Source of the DNA: Rhynchopus sp. YZ270_cl-10
Lineage: Eukaryota; Euglenozoa; Diplonemea; Diplonemida; Diplonemidae
Direction of reading: 5' to 3'
NCBI GenBank assembly: GCA_964035575.1
Contig: OZ037838.1
Coordinates: 1,054,001-1,118,000, forward strand
Length of the DNA: 64,000 bases
In this document: positions 1-8,635 of the stretch, in pieces
Numbering within the stretch: the stretch's first letter is position 1
How the letters are laid out: every line of letters begins with the position of its first letter
Notes under the pieces: model-generated
Seen by the model: the letters and a program-made list of their open reading frames with translations, nothing else
Told to the model about the DNA's origin: nothing
The model's database searches: none
Made by a program: the position numbers and the translations under genes

Positions 1-20
1 TGTACCCCTACTGCGAGTGA
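1..20 (+). CDS. 3' end of a UBL-propeller family gene (partial)
   Basis: The window opens with codons reading Y-P-Y-C-E-stop. They match the end of the family genes downstream, which finish L-Y-P-H-N-S-E-stop or L-Y-P-H-N-E-stop followed by the same 'tgatgttt' context. Only the last few codons are inside the window. This implies that the tandem array continues to the left. Confidence 0.6.
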
Positions 21-94
21 TGTTTATGCTTTGCCACCATGTGAAATGGGTGTGGTGACTTGCCCCCTTGTATTCCGTGGAGGCGGAAGAACTG

Positions 95-262
95 GTGTCA
101 ACAGAAGCCTGCGTCTTGCCACCACACACCTATCCCGTGATGGCAGATCTGCATCCACGAGCAAGACACCGCAGACCACCTTGTCGCAGCCGAACACCAC
201 ATCGCCTCCCGCCAGGCCGCCCTCGTCACCCTCCACACAGAGATGTGCGCCATGGTGAGACC
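95..262 (+). pseudogene. Gene fragment, possibly coiled-coil; shared with 40595-40920
   Basis: One frame reads QICIHEQDTADHLVAAEHH and continues IASRQAALVTLHTEM, an Ala/His/Glu-rich stretch with helical character. The same DNA, about 95% alike for roughly 100 bp, recurs at 40595-40700, where the frame runs further. No start codon or complete reading frame is visible. I take both copies as remnants of one unrecognised gene duplicated along with the array. The rest of 21-545 is AT-rich with no gene seen. Confidence 0.35.
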
Positions 263-545
263 TATTCATATGCTCACTGCTGTTCATTTTTGTTGAACAA
301 GATAAAACAAAAAGCTTGCGTTTCTTTTATCGAACAGATTTTATTCTCCGCCCCGTACCCAAAACATAAACACCACTGTGAATCAGAAAAAATATTTTCC
401 CTTTTCTTTTTTCTTCCACACACGCTTGTTTTTGTGCTTCGTTCATTTTTTATTAAAAAAGCTTTTGTTGCTTTCCTTGTGAACTATGCCTGCGGTCTAT
501 ACGTTGCACCATGCCTCTTGTTTCCCCCCTTTCCCCCCTTGTTTC

Positions 546-694
546 GAGTGCGAAACGTTTCTCCATGTATTGCACGGGAAACAACATGACAAACAGGTGC
601 AGGGTGGTTCCGTGCTTACCATAGAACCTGGCACCTTGTGTGTCTCCCAAAAACCAAAAAAGCGTTGTGTGTGAAGTTTTGAAGGAAGGAAAAA
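546..694. repeat. Dispersed 150-bp repeat, copy 1
   Basis: This stretch, containing 'catgtattgcacgggaaaca', is repeated in the same orientation at 20988-21121 with a few substitutions and small deletions. It lies just upstream of the cassette in front of the first full family gene. It has no coding potential that I trust. Confidence 0.7.
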
Positions 695-718
695 TATAAC
701 CTGTACCCCAGAACTTCT

Positions 719-850
719 ACCCCAACCCAAAACAACGACCCCCATCCCTCGTCCCCTCTTTCCACGTGTCCACCCTCTCAGCTCCTTCAACTGTCCACCC
801 AACAGAACATTAAATTGCATCACACCAACACAGCTCTTGAAATAACGACC
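719..850 (+). promoter_or_regulatory. Upstream cassette A of UBL-propeller genes, copy 1
   Basis: About 120 bp directly before the ATG at 851 is nearly identical to 40997-41117, the leader of the family gene at 41118. It is a pyrimidine- and C-rich stretch ending 'attaaattgcatcacaccaa'. Conservation of non-coding sequence between genes 40 kb apart suggests either a recent shared origin or a functional promoter or 5' leader. The exact role is inferred. Confidence 0.5.
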
Positions 851-1987
851 ATGGATGTGACCTTTGTGCTGGAAGAGTCAGGCGTGACTGCGACAGTGGA
901 GGTGCCGTGCGAGGCGGACGTTGCAGCGGCAAAGGAGGTTGCGTGCACGGCGCTTGCTGTCTCGCCTGCGTCTGTCGAGATGCGCATCGGCACGCAGGTG
1001 CTGGAGGGGACGTGCCGTCTGCAGGACACTGCGTTTGATGCAGGGGTGCAGGTTGTGCTTGCTCGCCCTCGCTTTGCCGACATCAAGTGTCCTGCTGAGT
1101 ACAGTCTAGAAATGCCAGATTTAAAGTATCAAGCGAATATAGTTCACGTATTGCTGTCTCCTTGTGGAGCACTCTGCCTCTTTACACAGAAGCAAGGCTA
1201 TATCACCGGCCTCGATACAGAAACCTTCAGCCCTGCCTTCAAGTTCAAAGTAGACTTTGAAGTGTACGGTGTGCCTGCCATCTCACGGTGCAAGACACGC
1301 TGCTACCTGCCGTGCAAGGAAGGCGTACACGAGGTTGCGCTTCCGGGTGGGGAGGTGCTCCGCAAAGTTGACGGACCCTCCTCCGCAGTGTTTGCGTGTG
1401 GCGGTGTTGTTATCTCGTTTGAAGGCGACATTGGCGTCTCTGTGTATGACGAAGACCTGACATTGCTCCGCTCTCTCTCGCACAAAGGCTGTGAGGGAGC
1501 GGCAGTGTCGGACTGTGGTGGATGGGTGATCACCTCCTCCGATTCCGAGTCCGACAACGATGGCACCGCTCGTCTGTGGGATGTGAACACAGGTGAAGCT
1601 GTGGCATGTGTGCCTGCGGAGGGGTTATGCCAAGTGGCTCTTTCACGGTCTGCCTCTGTCTTTGCTGTGGAGGGGGAGGAAAACACCGTGCAGCTCTATG
1701 ATTGGAGTGGTGCGGCTCTTCGCAGCGTTGATGTGGGTGGGGATATTGAGAGCATGCAGTTCTCCCCGTGTGGGAAGTACCTTGTGGTCAATATCTCGAA
1801 CATGATGTCTGATTTTTGTTGGGACTTCGACCTTCACCAGTATGATGTGGCGACCATGTCCTGTGTGCGTGTGATTAAGAATGCAAGCAGTTCATCGTTT
1901 GCGATATCCCCATGTTCACGTGTGGTTGTGTTTGGCGAAGGCTCCTCCATTTTCACCAGACATCTGTACCCACACAACAGTGAGTGA
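851..1987 (+). CDS. UBL-propeller family protein 1 (ubiquitin-like + WD40-like)
   Basis: 378 residues. The start at 851 is chosen because all family copies begin MDVTFVLEESG; an upstream in-frame ATG at 815 adds twelve unconserved residues. Residues 1-84 form a compact alpha/beta module with a ubiquitin-like pattern (two leading strands, helix around 'VAAAKEVACTALAV', then the strands 'VEMRIG' and 'VQVVL'), without a terminal Gly-Gly. The rest has seven blade cores: LSPCGALCLF, ISRCKTRCYL, FACGGVVIS, VSDCGGWVITS, LSRSASVFAV, FSPCGKYLVV, ISPCSRVVVF. A classic WD-repeat end, ARLWDVNTGE, and VQLYDWSG lie between them. No signal peptide or membrane segment is seen, so it is probably cytosolic. 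The C-terminal third is closest to the copy at 8636. Function is unknown; WD40 propellers usually bind proteins. Confidence 0.85.
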   Translation: MDVTFVLEESGVTATVEVPCEADVAAAKEVACTALAVSPASVEMRIGTQVLEGTCRLQDTAFDAGVQVVLARPRFADIKCPAEYSLEMPDLKYQANIVHVLLSPCGALCLFTQKQGYITGLDTETFSPAFKFKVDFEVYGVPAISRCKTRCYLPCKEGVHEVALPGGEVLRKVDGPSSAVFACGGVVISFEGDIGVSVYDEDLTLLRSLSHKGCEGAAVSDCGGWVITSSDSESDNDGTARLWDVNTGEAVACVPAEGLCQVALSRSASVFAVEGEENTVQLYDWSGAALRSVDVGGDIESMQFSPCGKYLVVNISNMMSDFCWDFDLHQYDVATMSCVRVIKNASSSSFAISPCSRVVVFGEGSSIFTRHLYPHNSE

Positions 1988-2113
1988 TGTTTCGCGAGGG
2001 GTGGGAGGGTGGTGACACCATAACGACTACCACTAACTCAAAAGACATTGCGCCCCCTTTCCCCCTTTTTTCTTGCGTCACACCTTACCTATACACCCCA
2101 CAGGCACAAACCC

Positions 2114-2493
2114 ATGGAGATCTATTGTGAAGGTGAACTCTGTGGGAGGACGGGATGTGTGGAGGTCTTACGGACAGCTCCTCTTCCTGTTCCCCTGAAG
2201 GTGCCGAGGTGATCTACACCTCAGTCAAGACACTGCCCGGCAACCGCTGCATCGCCTGCGTCTTCGGCGCAATCGAACTCTGGGACACCGAGAGCCGCAC
2301 CCTCATACGCACCCTGAAGCGCAGTGACAGAGAACGCTTCTGGCAAGACCGTGACTCCGACAGCAGCATCGACGACTTTGAATACGCAACCTGCGACGTC
2401 TTTGGGTCCATCTGCGTCAAGCTGCATGATGCTGCTTCTGCGACGCAAGCTGCATGTACTCCTGAGGCGTCTTCACAACATTTACTTTTGTGA
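2114..2493 (+). pseudogene. Internally deleted copy of the 15637-type WD40 gene
   Basis: The first 54 bp from the ATG (MEIYCEGELCGRTG...) match the gene at 15637. The sequence then jumps to the segment that in that gene lies about 790 bp downstream (GAEVIYTSVKTLPGNR and on to SSIDDFEYATCDVFG). The junction shifts the frame, so translation from the ATG stops after about 32 codons. The downstream segment stays open in another frame and ends in unrelated sequence at about 2415-2493. The same junction occurs at 6798-7177 and, shorter, at 9885-9985, so the deletion came before the duplications. Confidence 0.75.
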
Positions 2494-2507
2494 TTCACAA
2501 CGAAAAC

Positions 2508-2587
2508 CACGACAACCATGCAGAACAGAACAACACCTCTCCCCCACACCCTCAACACTGCCCCAGAGCAATAATTAGCCAAAAACA
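2508..2587 (+). promoter_or_regulatory. Upstream cassette B of UBL-propeller genes, copy 1
   Basis: The 80 bp before the ATG at 2588 ('aacaacacctctcccccaca ... gccaaaaaca') are almost identical to the sequence before 7272 and 10051. Part of it also precedes 4071. This cassette is different from cassettes A and C, although the coding module that follows is the same. Confidence 0.5.
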
Positions 2588-3709
2588 ATGATGGATGTGA
2601 CCTTTGTGCTGGAAGAGTCAGGCGTGACTGCGACAGTGGAGGTGCCGTGCGAGGCGGACGTTGCAGCGGCAAAGGAGGTTGCGTGCACGGCGCTTGCTGT
2701 CTCGCCTGCGTCTGTCGAGATGCGCATCGGCACGCAGGTGCTGGAGGGGACGTGCCGTCTGCAGGACACTGCGTTTGATGCAGGGGTGCAGGTTGTGCTT
2801 GGCCGTCGCTTGGCCGACATCAAGTGTCCTGCTGAGTACAGTGTACCACCGCATACGGAACACTTTTTTTTGTCGCTGTCTCCTTGTGGAACGCTTTGCG
2901 TTTATTCCCATAAGGACATGTCCACTCGTGTTGGTGGCTTTGACACAGAAACTTTCGACACTGCCTTCGAGTTTGAAATCGATTTATCTGGTCGAGGTCC
3001 GCCTGCCATCTCACGGTGCAAGACACGCTGCTACATGGCGTGCAAAGAAGGTCTGCACGAGGTTGCGCTTCCGGGTGGGGAGGTGGTCCGCAAAGTCGAC
3101 GGCGACTCAAGGTCAGTGTTCGCTTGTGGTGGTGTTGTTGTCTCGAAGGGAAACAATGGCGTCTCTGTGTATGACGAAGACCTGACGTTGCTTCGCTTTC
3201 TCTCGCATGAAATGTGCACTAGGGTGGCAGCAGCTGACTGTGGTGGGTGGGTGATCACCTCCTCCTCCGTGGAGAAGAAGGCACGTCTGTGGGATGTGAA
3301 CACAGGTGAAGCTGTGGCATGTGTGTCTCTGGGGTGGTGGTACGAAGTGGCGCTTTCACGGTCTGCCTCTGTCTTTGCTGTGGTGGAGGAAAACACCGTG
3401 CACCTCTATGACTGGAGTGGTGCGACTCTTCACAGTGTTGATGTGGATGGGGATGTCGGGGACATGCAGTTCACCCCGTGTGGGAAGTACCTTGTGGTGG
3501 GGGTAAAGTCGGAATATGTTAACGACAAAGGTTGGACTATTGATAAAACATTCCTGCAACAGTATGATGTGGCGACCATGTCCTGTGTGCGTGTGATACC
3601 ATGCAACAGTTCATGGTTTGCGATATCGCCTTGTTCACGCGTTGTTGTGGTTATGCAATCAGATGGCGTCATTGCGACTAGACAACTGCACCCACACAAC
3701 AGTGAGTGA
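2588..3709 (+). CDS. UBL-propeller family protein 2
   Basis: 373 residues, starting MMDVTF (either Met could initiate). The N-terminal 84 codons are almost base-identical to the copy at 851 up to 'FADIKCPAEY', where this copy has GRRLADIKCPAEY. After that it diverges: VPPHTEHFFLSLSPCGTLCV. Seven blade cores follow, with WD signatures ARLWDVNTGEAVACV and VHLYDWSGATLHSVDV. The tail is QLHPHNSE rather than the usual HLYPHNSE. It has cassette B upstream. The 3' flank (GGGGA-rich, then 'ccctcaagaaactccccttt') is shared with the copy at 7272. Confidence 0.85.
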   Translation: MMDVTFVLEESGVTATVEVPCEADVAAAKEVACTALAVSPASVEMRIGTQVLEGTCRLQDTAFDAGVQVVLGRRLADIKCPAEYSVPPHTEHFFLSLSPCGTLCVYSHKDMSTRVGGFDTETFDTAFEFEIDLSGRGPPAISRCKTRCYMACKEGLHEVALPGGEVVRKVDGDSRSVFACGGVVVSKGNNGVSVYDEDLTLLRFLSHEMCTRVAAADCGGWVITSSSVEKKARLWDVNTGEAVACVSLGWWYEVALSRSASVFAVVEENTVHLYDWSGATLHSVDVDGDVGDMQFTPCGKYLVVGVKSEYVNDKGWTIDKTFLQQYDVATMSCVRVIPCNSSWFAISPCSRVVVVMQSDGVIATRQLHPHNSE

Positions 3710-4070
3710 TGCGTGACAAGGGGAGGGGAGGGGAGGGCACGTTTTGATGAATATAACCCAGAGTACCAACAAAAAACCCAAGGCCCTCAAGCACCCTCAA
3801 GAAACTCCCCTTTCAGCCCTGTTTCTGCTTTTCTCTTGTTTGCCTGCCACAGGTCGCCCAGTCGCCCACCTCACACGCTGCCCATGCGACACTCTCGTGT
3901 GGGTGACAGATCGCGATGCTGATTATCATTTTCCTTTCGTCACCTCTCACAACGAGAACCACCACAAACATGCAACACAGAACAACACCTCTCCCCCACC
4001 TCATCACTCCCTCCGTTTGTGGTGGAGCAAACGTGCTGATTTGCACCTTCTCACGAAGCAACGCAAAAAA

Positions 4071-5150
4071 ATGGATGTGACCTTTGTGCTGGAAGAGTCA
4101 GGTGTGACTGCGACAGTGGAGGTGCCGTGCGAGGCGGACGTTGCAGCGGCAAAGGAGGTTGCGTGCACGGCGCTTGCTGTCTCGCCTGCGTCTGTCGAGA
4201 TGCGCATCGGCACGCAGGTGCTGGAGGGGACGTGCCGTCTGCAGGACACTGCGTTTGATTCAGGGGTGCAGGTTGTGCTTGCCCGCCGCTTTGCCGACAT
4301 CAAGTGTCCTGCTGAGTACAATACAACTCGTAAGGGAAACTCGTCACTGTCGCGTTGTGGAACACTCTGCGTCTATAGTAGCATCGATGGGCATGTTGGC
4401 GGTTTCGACACAGAAACCTTCGACACTGTCTTCTCGTTCAAGGTGGACACACAAAGTGTGTTCGGTCCCCCTGCCATCTCGCAGTGCAAGACACGCTGCT
4501 ATTTGCCGTGTTTGAACCACCTTCTCGAGGTTGCGCTTCCGGGTGGGGAGGTGCTCCGCAAAGTCGATAGCATTTCAGAGTCAATGTTTGCGTGTGGCAA
4601 TGTTGTTGTCTCGAAGGGTGAAGACGGGGTCTCTGTGTATGACGAAGACCTGACGTTGCTCCGCTCTCTCTCGCACGAAGAGTGCACGACCACGGCAGTG
4701 TCGGACTGTGGTGGGTGGGTGCTCACCTCCTCCAACAAGGAGAACAACGCACGTCTGTGGGATGTGAACACAGGTGAAGCTGTGGCATGTGTGCCTTCTG
4801 GGTTGCTGCCTACAGTGGCGCTTTCACGGTCTGGCTCTGTCTTTGCTGTGGAGGGGGAGAATGACAACGTGCAGCTCTATGACTGGAGTGGTGCGGCTCT
4901 TCGCAGTGCTGATGTGGATGGGAGTATCCAGGGCATGCAGTTCACCCCGTGTGGGAAGTACCTTGTGGTAAGGAATATAGACGAGCTGCACCAGTATGAT
5001 GTGGCGACAATGTCCTGTGTGCGTGTGATCCCGCATGGGAGAGTCATGTCCTTCGCGATATCGCCATGTTCACGTGTTGTTGTGGCTATGGAACGAAAAG
5101 GCGTCATTGCGACAAGACATCTGTACCCACACAACAGGAGGGGGGGATAA
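4071..5150 (+). CDS. UBL-propeller family protein 3; stop codon supplied by a transposable element
   Basis: 359 residues from the family start at 4071; the frame is open upstream to 3744, but that extension is unconserved leader. It has the ubiquitin-like module (FDSGV variant), then a seven-blade propeller with ARLWDVNTGEAVACV and VQLYDWSGAALRSADV. The last codons read H-N-R-R-G-G-stop instead of H-N-S-E-stop. The G-run and the TAA belong to the terminal inverted repeat of the element at 5138-5931. The element therefore inserted into the last two codons, and the gene survived by using a stop inside it. Upstream it carries a variant of cassette B. Confidence 0.8.
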   Translation: MDVTFVLEESGVTATVEVPCEADVAAAKEVACTALAVSPASVEMRIGTQVLEGTCRLQDTAFDSGVQVVLARRFADIKCPAEYNTTRKGNSSLSRCGTLCVYSSIDGHVGGFDTETFDTVFSFKVDTQSVFGPPAISQCKTRCYLPCLNHLLEVALPGGEVLRKVDSISESMFACGNVVVSKGEDGVSVYDEDLTLLRSLSHEECTTTAVSDCGGWVLTSSNKENNARLWDVNTGEAVACVPSGLLPTVALSRSGSVFAVEGENDNVQLYDWSGAALRSADVDGSIQGMQFTPCGKYLVVRNIDELHQYDVATMSCVRVIPHGRVMSFAISPCSRVVVAMERKGVIATRHLYPHNRRGG

Positions 5151-5931
5151 TTGTAGTGTCGGATAACTGTAAACTGGCGGATATAAAAAAAATTTTTATT
5201 TTGGCGCAACGTGACATAAAGCATGGATGTCCAAAGTACTTGAAGTACTTTTTTCGGATTTTTTATGGTACTTGAAGTACTTGACCCCCCTTTTTTTTCC
5301 TCTCAAAATGACAGTCAAGTACTTGAAGATTGATCAAGTACTTGACAGAAATCAAGTACTTGATACCCTGTTTTTTTTTCTCGTACTTTTTTACTTTTTT
5401 ACCCTCTGGCAGAGTCTGTCAAGTACTTGTTTTCGCAAAAAAAACGTCAAGTACTTGATCAAGTACCCACTTTTTTTTTGTACTTGATCAAGTACTTGAC
5501 GTTTTTTTTTGTGAAAAAAGTACTTGACAGAGGGAGAACAAGTAAAAAAGTACTAGAAAAAAAAATAGGGTGTCAAGTACTTGAAGTATCAAGTATTGGA
5601 TTTTTTGGGGGATCAAGTACTTGATATACTTCAAGTACTTTGGACATCCATGATAAAGGGGGGTGGGGGATAAAACAATTATCCCCCGTTTTTTCTCTCC
5701 CATTTTGTTTTATTTTATCCCCCACTACAGTTATCCCCCATTTCCCACACCGCGTTTTTGGTGTGGATTTTCCTTGGGGATGGGGATATTCAGGTGGGAA
5801 AAAGGAGATTTTTTTTTTTTATCCCCCGCTACAACTATCCCCCATTTTTTGAGAAGAAAAAACTGGCGATATTTTTTATTTTATCCGCCATTCTACAGTT
5901 ATCCCCCACTACAATTATCCCTCCCCCCCCC
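5138..5931. mobile_element. Short inverted-repeat element (MITE-like), host of a nested element
   Basis: The left end 'gggggataattgtagtgtcg' with 'ggataactgtaaactggcgg' is the inverse of the right end at about 5880-5931 ('ccgccattctacagttatcc', 'ccccactacaattatccctc'). The arms of about 50 bp differ at a few positions. Its inner right part repeats 'ctacaactatcccccatttt'-type units. No coding capacity remains. It lies across the 3' end of the gene at 4071, and a second element sits inside it. The superfamily cannot be set because the target-site duplication is unclear in the G/C runs. Confidence 0.7.
5222..5652. mobile_element. Nested palindromic element rich in tcaagtacttga
   Basis: It begins 'catggatgtccaaagtactt' and ends with the exact inverse, 'aagtactttggacatccatg'. 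The interior carries many copies of the 12-base palindrome 'tcaagtacttga' on both arms, so the whole 431 bp can fold back on itself. It sits inside the element at 5138-5931, so it is the younger insertion. No open reading frame of note. Confidence 0.75.
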
Positions 5932-6305
5932 TTTTAGGCAGAGGCAGGGGAGAAAACAGACTGTCCAGTCAGTGTGGTTTTACTTAGTGTTCCAGTTTGG
6001 TACCCAGCTGGTTCTGGAGGGGGGGCGATGCTTTCTTTTTTTTCGGGGACATGGCACTTGTGACATATCTGAGGAAATCTTTTAGTCTACGTGAAGACGA
6101 TTCTCGTGCTCCTCACTTCTCCCCCACACTATGTCAATACAACAGGTTAGACCGTTTGGTCTGGCAGGGTTTGGGGTTTCTTCTTATTTCTCTCAGTTCA
6201 ATCTTGAACTATTTCGAGAGGATCTTTTATATTTTTTTCGACAAGAAAAAAAAAAGTGTGCTCTGGATGAGGAAGCGTTCCAACTTTTCAATATCTCCCC
6301 CATTT
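5932..6305. other. Spacer with no recognisable gene
   Basis: AT-rich sequence with homopolymer runs between the nested element and the duplicated block that follows. Open frames here lack any protein-like composition. Confidence 0.5.
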
Positions 6306-6750
6306 TTCTTAAGTAAGAGAAAACCGAATGGAGTGGGAACGTTAGTGAGAGCGCAGCGGAAACGATAGTGGGAACGCAACGAGATTTTTTCATAATGTTT
6401 TATTCTTCCCCACAAAATATCACGCGCAGAGAAACACTCGTTTTTTCACACAGCACGTCCGTTGTGTGCTTTTTATCAACGACACCTTTTTTCAAAATTT
6501 TTCCTCCCCGGTATCACATATGATACTGTCTTTCCATGGATACACCTGGAAAGGAGTTCCGTGCTATTCACAGAACTCGATAGGCGATTGAGCGTATCTA
6601 ACAACAACCAAAACAAAAGAAAGTACAAAGAAGAGAAGAAAAAATGCAGGAAAAATAGACAAAGAGAAAAACAAAGAGATTTTGACAAAAGGGACAATAA
6701 AAATTCGCGATTTTTTCCCCACCCCGATTTATCAACAGAGTGTGTACATT
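6306..6750. repeat. Duplicated block upstream of the MEIY-type gene, copy 1
   Basis: From 'taagtaagagaaaaccgaat' onward this block matches 15210-15595 over about 400 bp, with small indels. In both places it is followed by the start of the MEIY-type WD40 gene (broken at 6798, nearly whole at 15637). It is therefore the ancestral 5' flank of that gene and may hold its promoter. It includes the inverted repeat 'tccatggatacacctgga'. Confidence 0.75.
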
Positions 6751-6797
6751 AATATTTTTGCGTCACACCTTACCTATACACCCCACAGGCACAAGCC

Positions 6798-7177
6798 ATG
6801 GAGATCTATTGTGAAGGTGAACTCTGTGGGAGGACGGGATGTGTGGAGGTCTTACGGACAGCCCCTCTTCCTGTTCCCCTGAAGGTGCCGAGGTGATCTA
6901 CACCTCAGTCAAGACACTGCCCGGCAACCGCTGCATCGCCTGCGTCTTCGGCGCAATCGAACTCTGGGACACCGAGAGCCGCACCCTCATACGCACCCTG
7001 AAGCGCAGTGACAGAGAACGCTTCTGGCAAGACCGTGACTCCGACAGCAGCATCGACGACTTTGAGTACGCAACCTGCGACGTCTTTGGGTCCATCTGCG
7101 TCAAGATGCATGATGCTGCTTCTGCGACGCAAGCTGCATGTACTCCTGAGGTGCCTTCACAACATTTCCTTTTGTGA
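6798..7177 (+). pseudogene. Second internally deleted copy of the 15637-type gene
   Basis: It carries the same deletion junction as 2114-2493 ('gtggaggtcttacggacagc') and differs from that copy by only a few bases. It has the duplicated 5' block (6306-6750), which the copies at 2114 and 9885 lack. It ends in cassette B, which serves the family gene at 7272. Confidence 0.75.
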
Positions 7178-7271
7178 TTCACAACGAAAACCACGACAAC
7201 CATGCAGGACAGAACAACACCTCTCCCCCACACCCTCAACACTGCCCCAGAGCAATAATTAGCCAAAAACA

Positions 7272-8384
7272 ATGATGGATGTGACCTTTGTGCTGGAAGA
7301 GTCAGGCGTGACTGCGACAGTGGAGGTGCCGTGCGAGGCGAAAGTTGCAGCGGCAAAGGAGGTTGCGTGCACGGCGCTTGCTGTCTCGCCTGCGTCTGTC
7401 GAGATGCGCATCGGCACGCAAGTGCTGGAGGGGACGTGCCGTCTGCAGGACACTGCGTTTGATTCAGGGGTGCAGGTTGTGCTTGCCCGCCGCTTTGCTA
7501 ACATCAAGTGTCCTGCTGAGTACACTACAGAGCCGCAATCGACGTTGTCACTGTCGCGTTGTGGAACGCTCTGCGTCCATAGGAACGAGAGTGGGGACGT
7601 TGGCGGTTTTGACACAGAAACCTTCGACACTGTCTTCTCGTTCAAAGTGGACAATGAAGTGCGCGGTCGGCATGCCATCTCGCAGTGCAAGACACGCTGC
7701 TACCTGGCGTGCGATGAATACCTTCTCGAGGTTGCGCTTCCGGGTGGGGAGGTGCTCCGCAAAGTCAACGGCTCCTCGCACTCAGTGTTCGCGTGTGGCA
7801 ATGTTGTTGTCTCGAAGGGCACAGACGGCGTCTCTGTGTATGACGAAGACCTGACGTTGCTCCGCTCTCTCTCGCACGGGGAGTGCAGGGGCGCGGCAGT
7901 TTCAGACTGTGGTGGGTGGGTGATCACCTCCTCCAACGATGGTACAGCCGTATGTCTGTGGGATGTGAACACAGGTGTTACTGTGGCATGTGTGCATGAG
8001 TTGTGGTGTGAACAGGCGCTTTCACGGTCTGGCTCTGTCTTTGCAGCGGGGGCAAACAACACCGTGCACCTCTATGATTGGAGTGGTGCGGCTCTTCGCA
8101 GTGTTGATGTGGGTGGGGATGTGGTTCTCCATGGCATGCAGTTCACCCCGTGTGGGAAGTACCTTGTGGTGATGATAGAGGTTGCGGAGGGTACCCAGGA
8201 GTTTGGAAGTATACACCTGCACCAGTATGATGTGGCGACCATGTCCTGTGTGCGTGTGATACCGCCAATCTCAGTCTCCTACTGGGACTCCTTTGTGATA
8301 TCGCCGTGTTCGCGTGTTGTTATGATTATGCAACAGGAGGGCGTCATTGCGACAAGGCATCTGTACCCACACAACAGTGAGTGA
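7272..8384 (+). CDS. UBL-propeller family protein 4
   Basis: 370 residues, MMDVTF start, with EAKV in place of EADV in the first module. After CPAEY it reads TTEPQSTLSLSRCGTLCV. The segment FDTETFDTVFSFKVDNEVRG is shared exactly with the broken copy at 32195 but with few others, a sign of segment exchange. Seven blade cores are present; blade 4 carries VCLWDVNTGVTVACV. It ends RHLYPHNSE. Cassette B lies upstream, and the 3' flank is shared with the copy at 2588. Confidence 0.85.
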   Translation: MMDVTFVLEESGVTATVEVPCEAKVAAAKEVACTALAVSPASVEMRIGTQVLEGTCRLQDTAFDSGVQVVLARRFANIKCPAEYTTEPQSTLSLSRCGTLCVHRNESGDVGGFDTETFDTVFSFKVDNEVRGRHAISQCKTRCYLACDEYLLEVALPGGEVLRKVNGSSHSVFACGNVVVSKGTDGVSVYDEDLTLLRSLSHGECRGAAVSDCGGWVITSSNDGTAVCLWDVNTGVTVACVHELWCEQALSRSGSVFAAGANNTVHLYDWSGAALRSVDVGGDVVLHGMQFTPCGKYLVVMIEVAEGTQEFGSIHLHQYDVATMSCVRVIPPISVSYWDSFVISPCSRVVMIMQQEGVIATRHLYPHNSE

Positions 8385-8547
8385 TGTGTGACCAGTGGAG
8401 GGGAGGGAGGGTGGTGATGAATATACCCCAGGGTACCAGCAAAAAACCCCAAGACCCTCACAACACCCAAGAAACTCCCTTTTTAACCCTGTTGCTGCTT
8501 TTCTCTTGTTTACCTGCCACACACCTCACTCCTGTGTGTTAATTGAA

Positions 8548-8635
8548 GCACGTATTTAACCCACCAACCTTCTTATTTGTCGTTGCGAAGTGACACCACA
8601 ACCATCACATCAAACACAACAGACCCCTTAACAAT
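8548..8635 (+). promoter_or_regulatory. Upstream cassette C of UBL-propeller genes, copy 1
   Basis: About 85 bp before the ATG ('ccaaccttcttatttgtcgt ... caacagaccccttaacaat') are nearly identical to the leaders of the copies at 36357 and 39473. This is the third cassette type. It joins a left-cluster gene to two right-cluster genes. Confidence 0.5.

Noticed and set aside
24-287. Minus-strand frame opposite the fragment at 95-262
   Set aside because: It overlaps a better-supported + strand remnant and has no counterpart conserved at 40595 beyond DNA identity.
921-1109. Arg/Leu-rich frame repeated under every UBL-propeller gene (and the His/Ser-rich - strand frame)
   Set aside because: It is the shadow of the conserved first module in other frames; it recurs only because the DNA there is nearly invariant.
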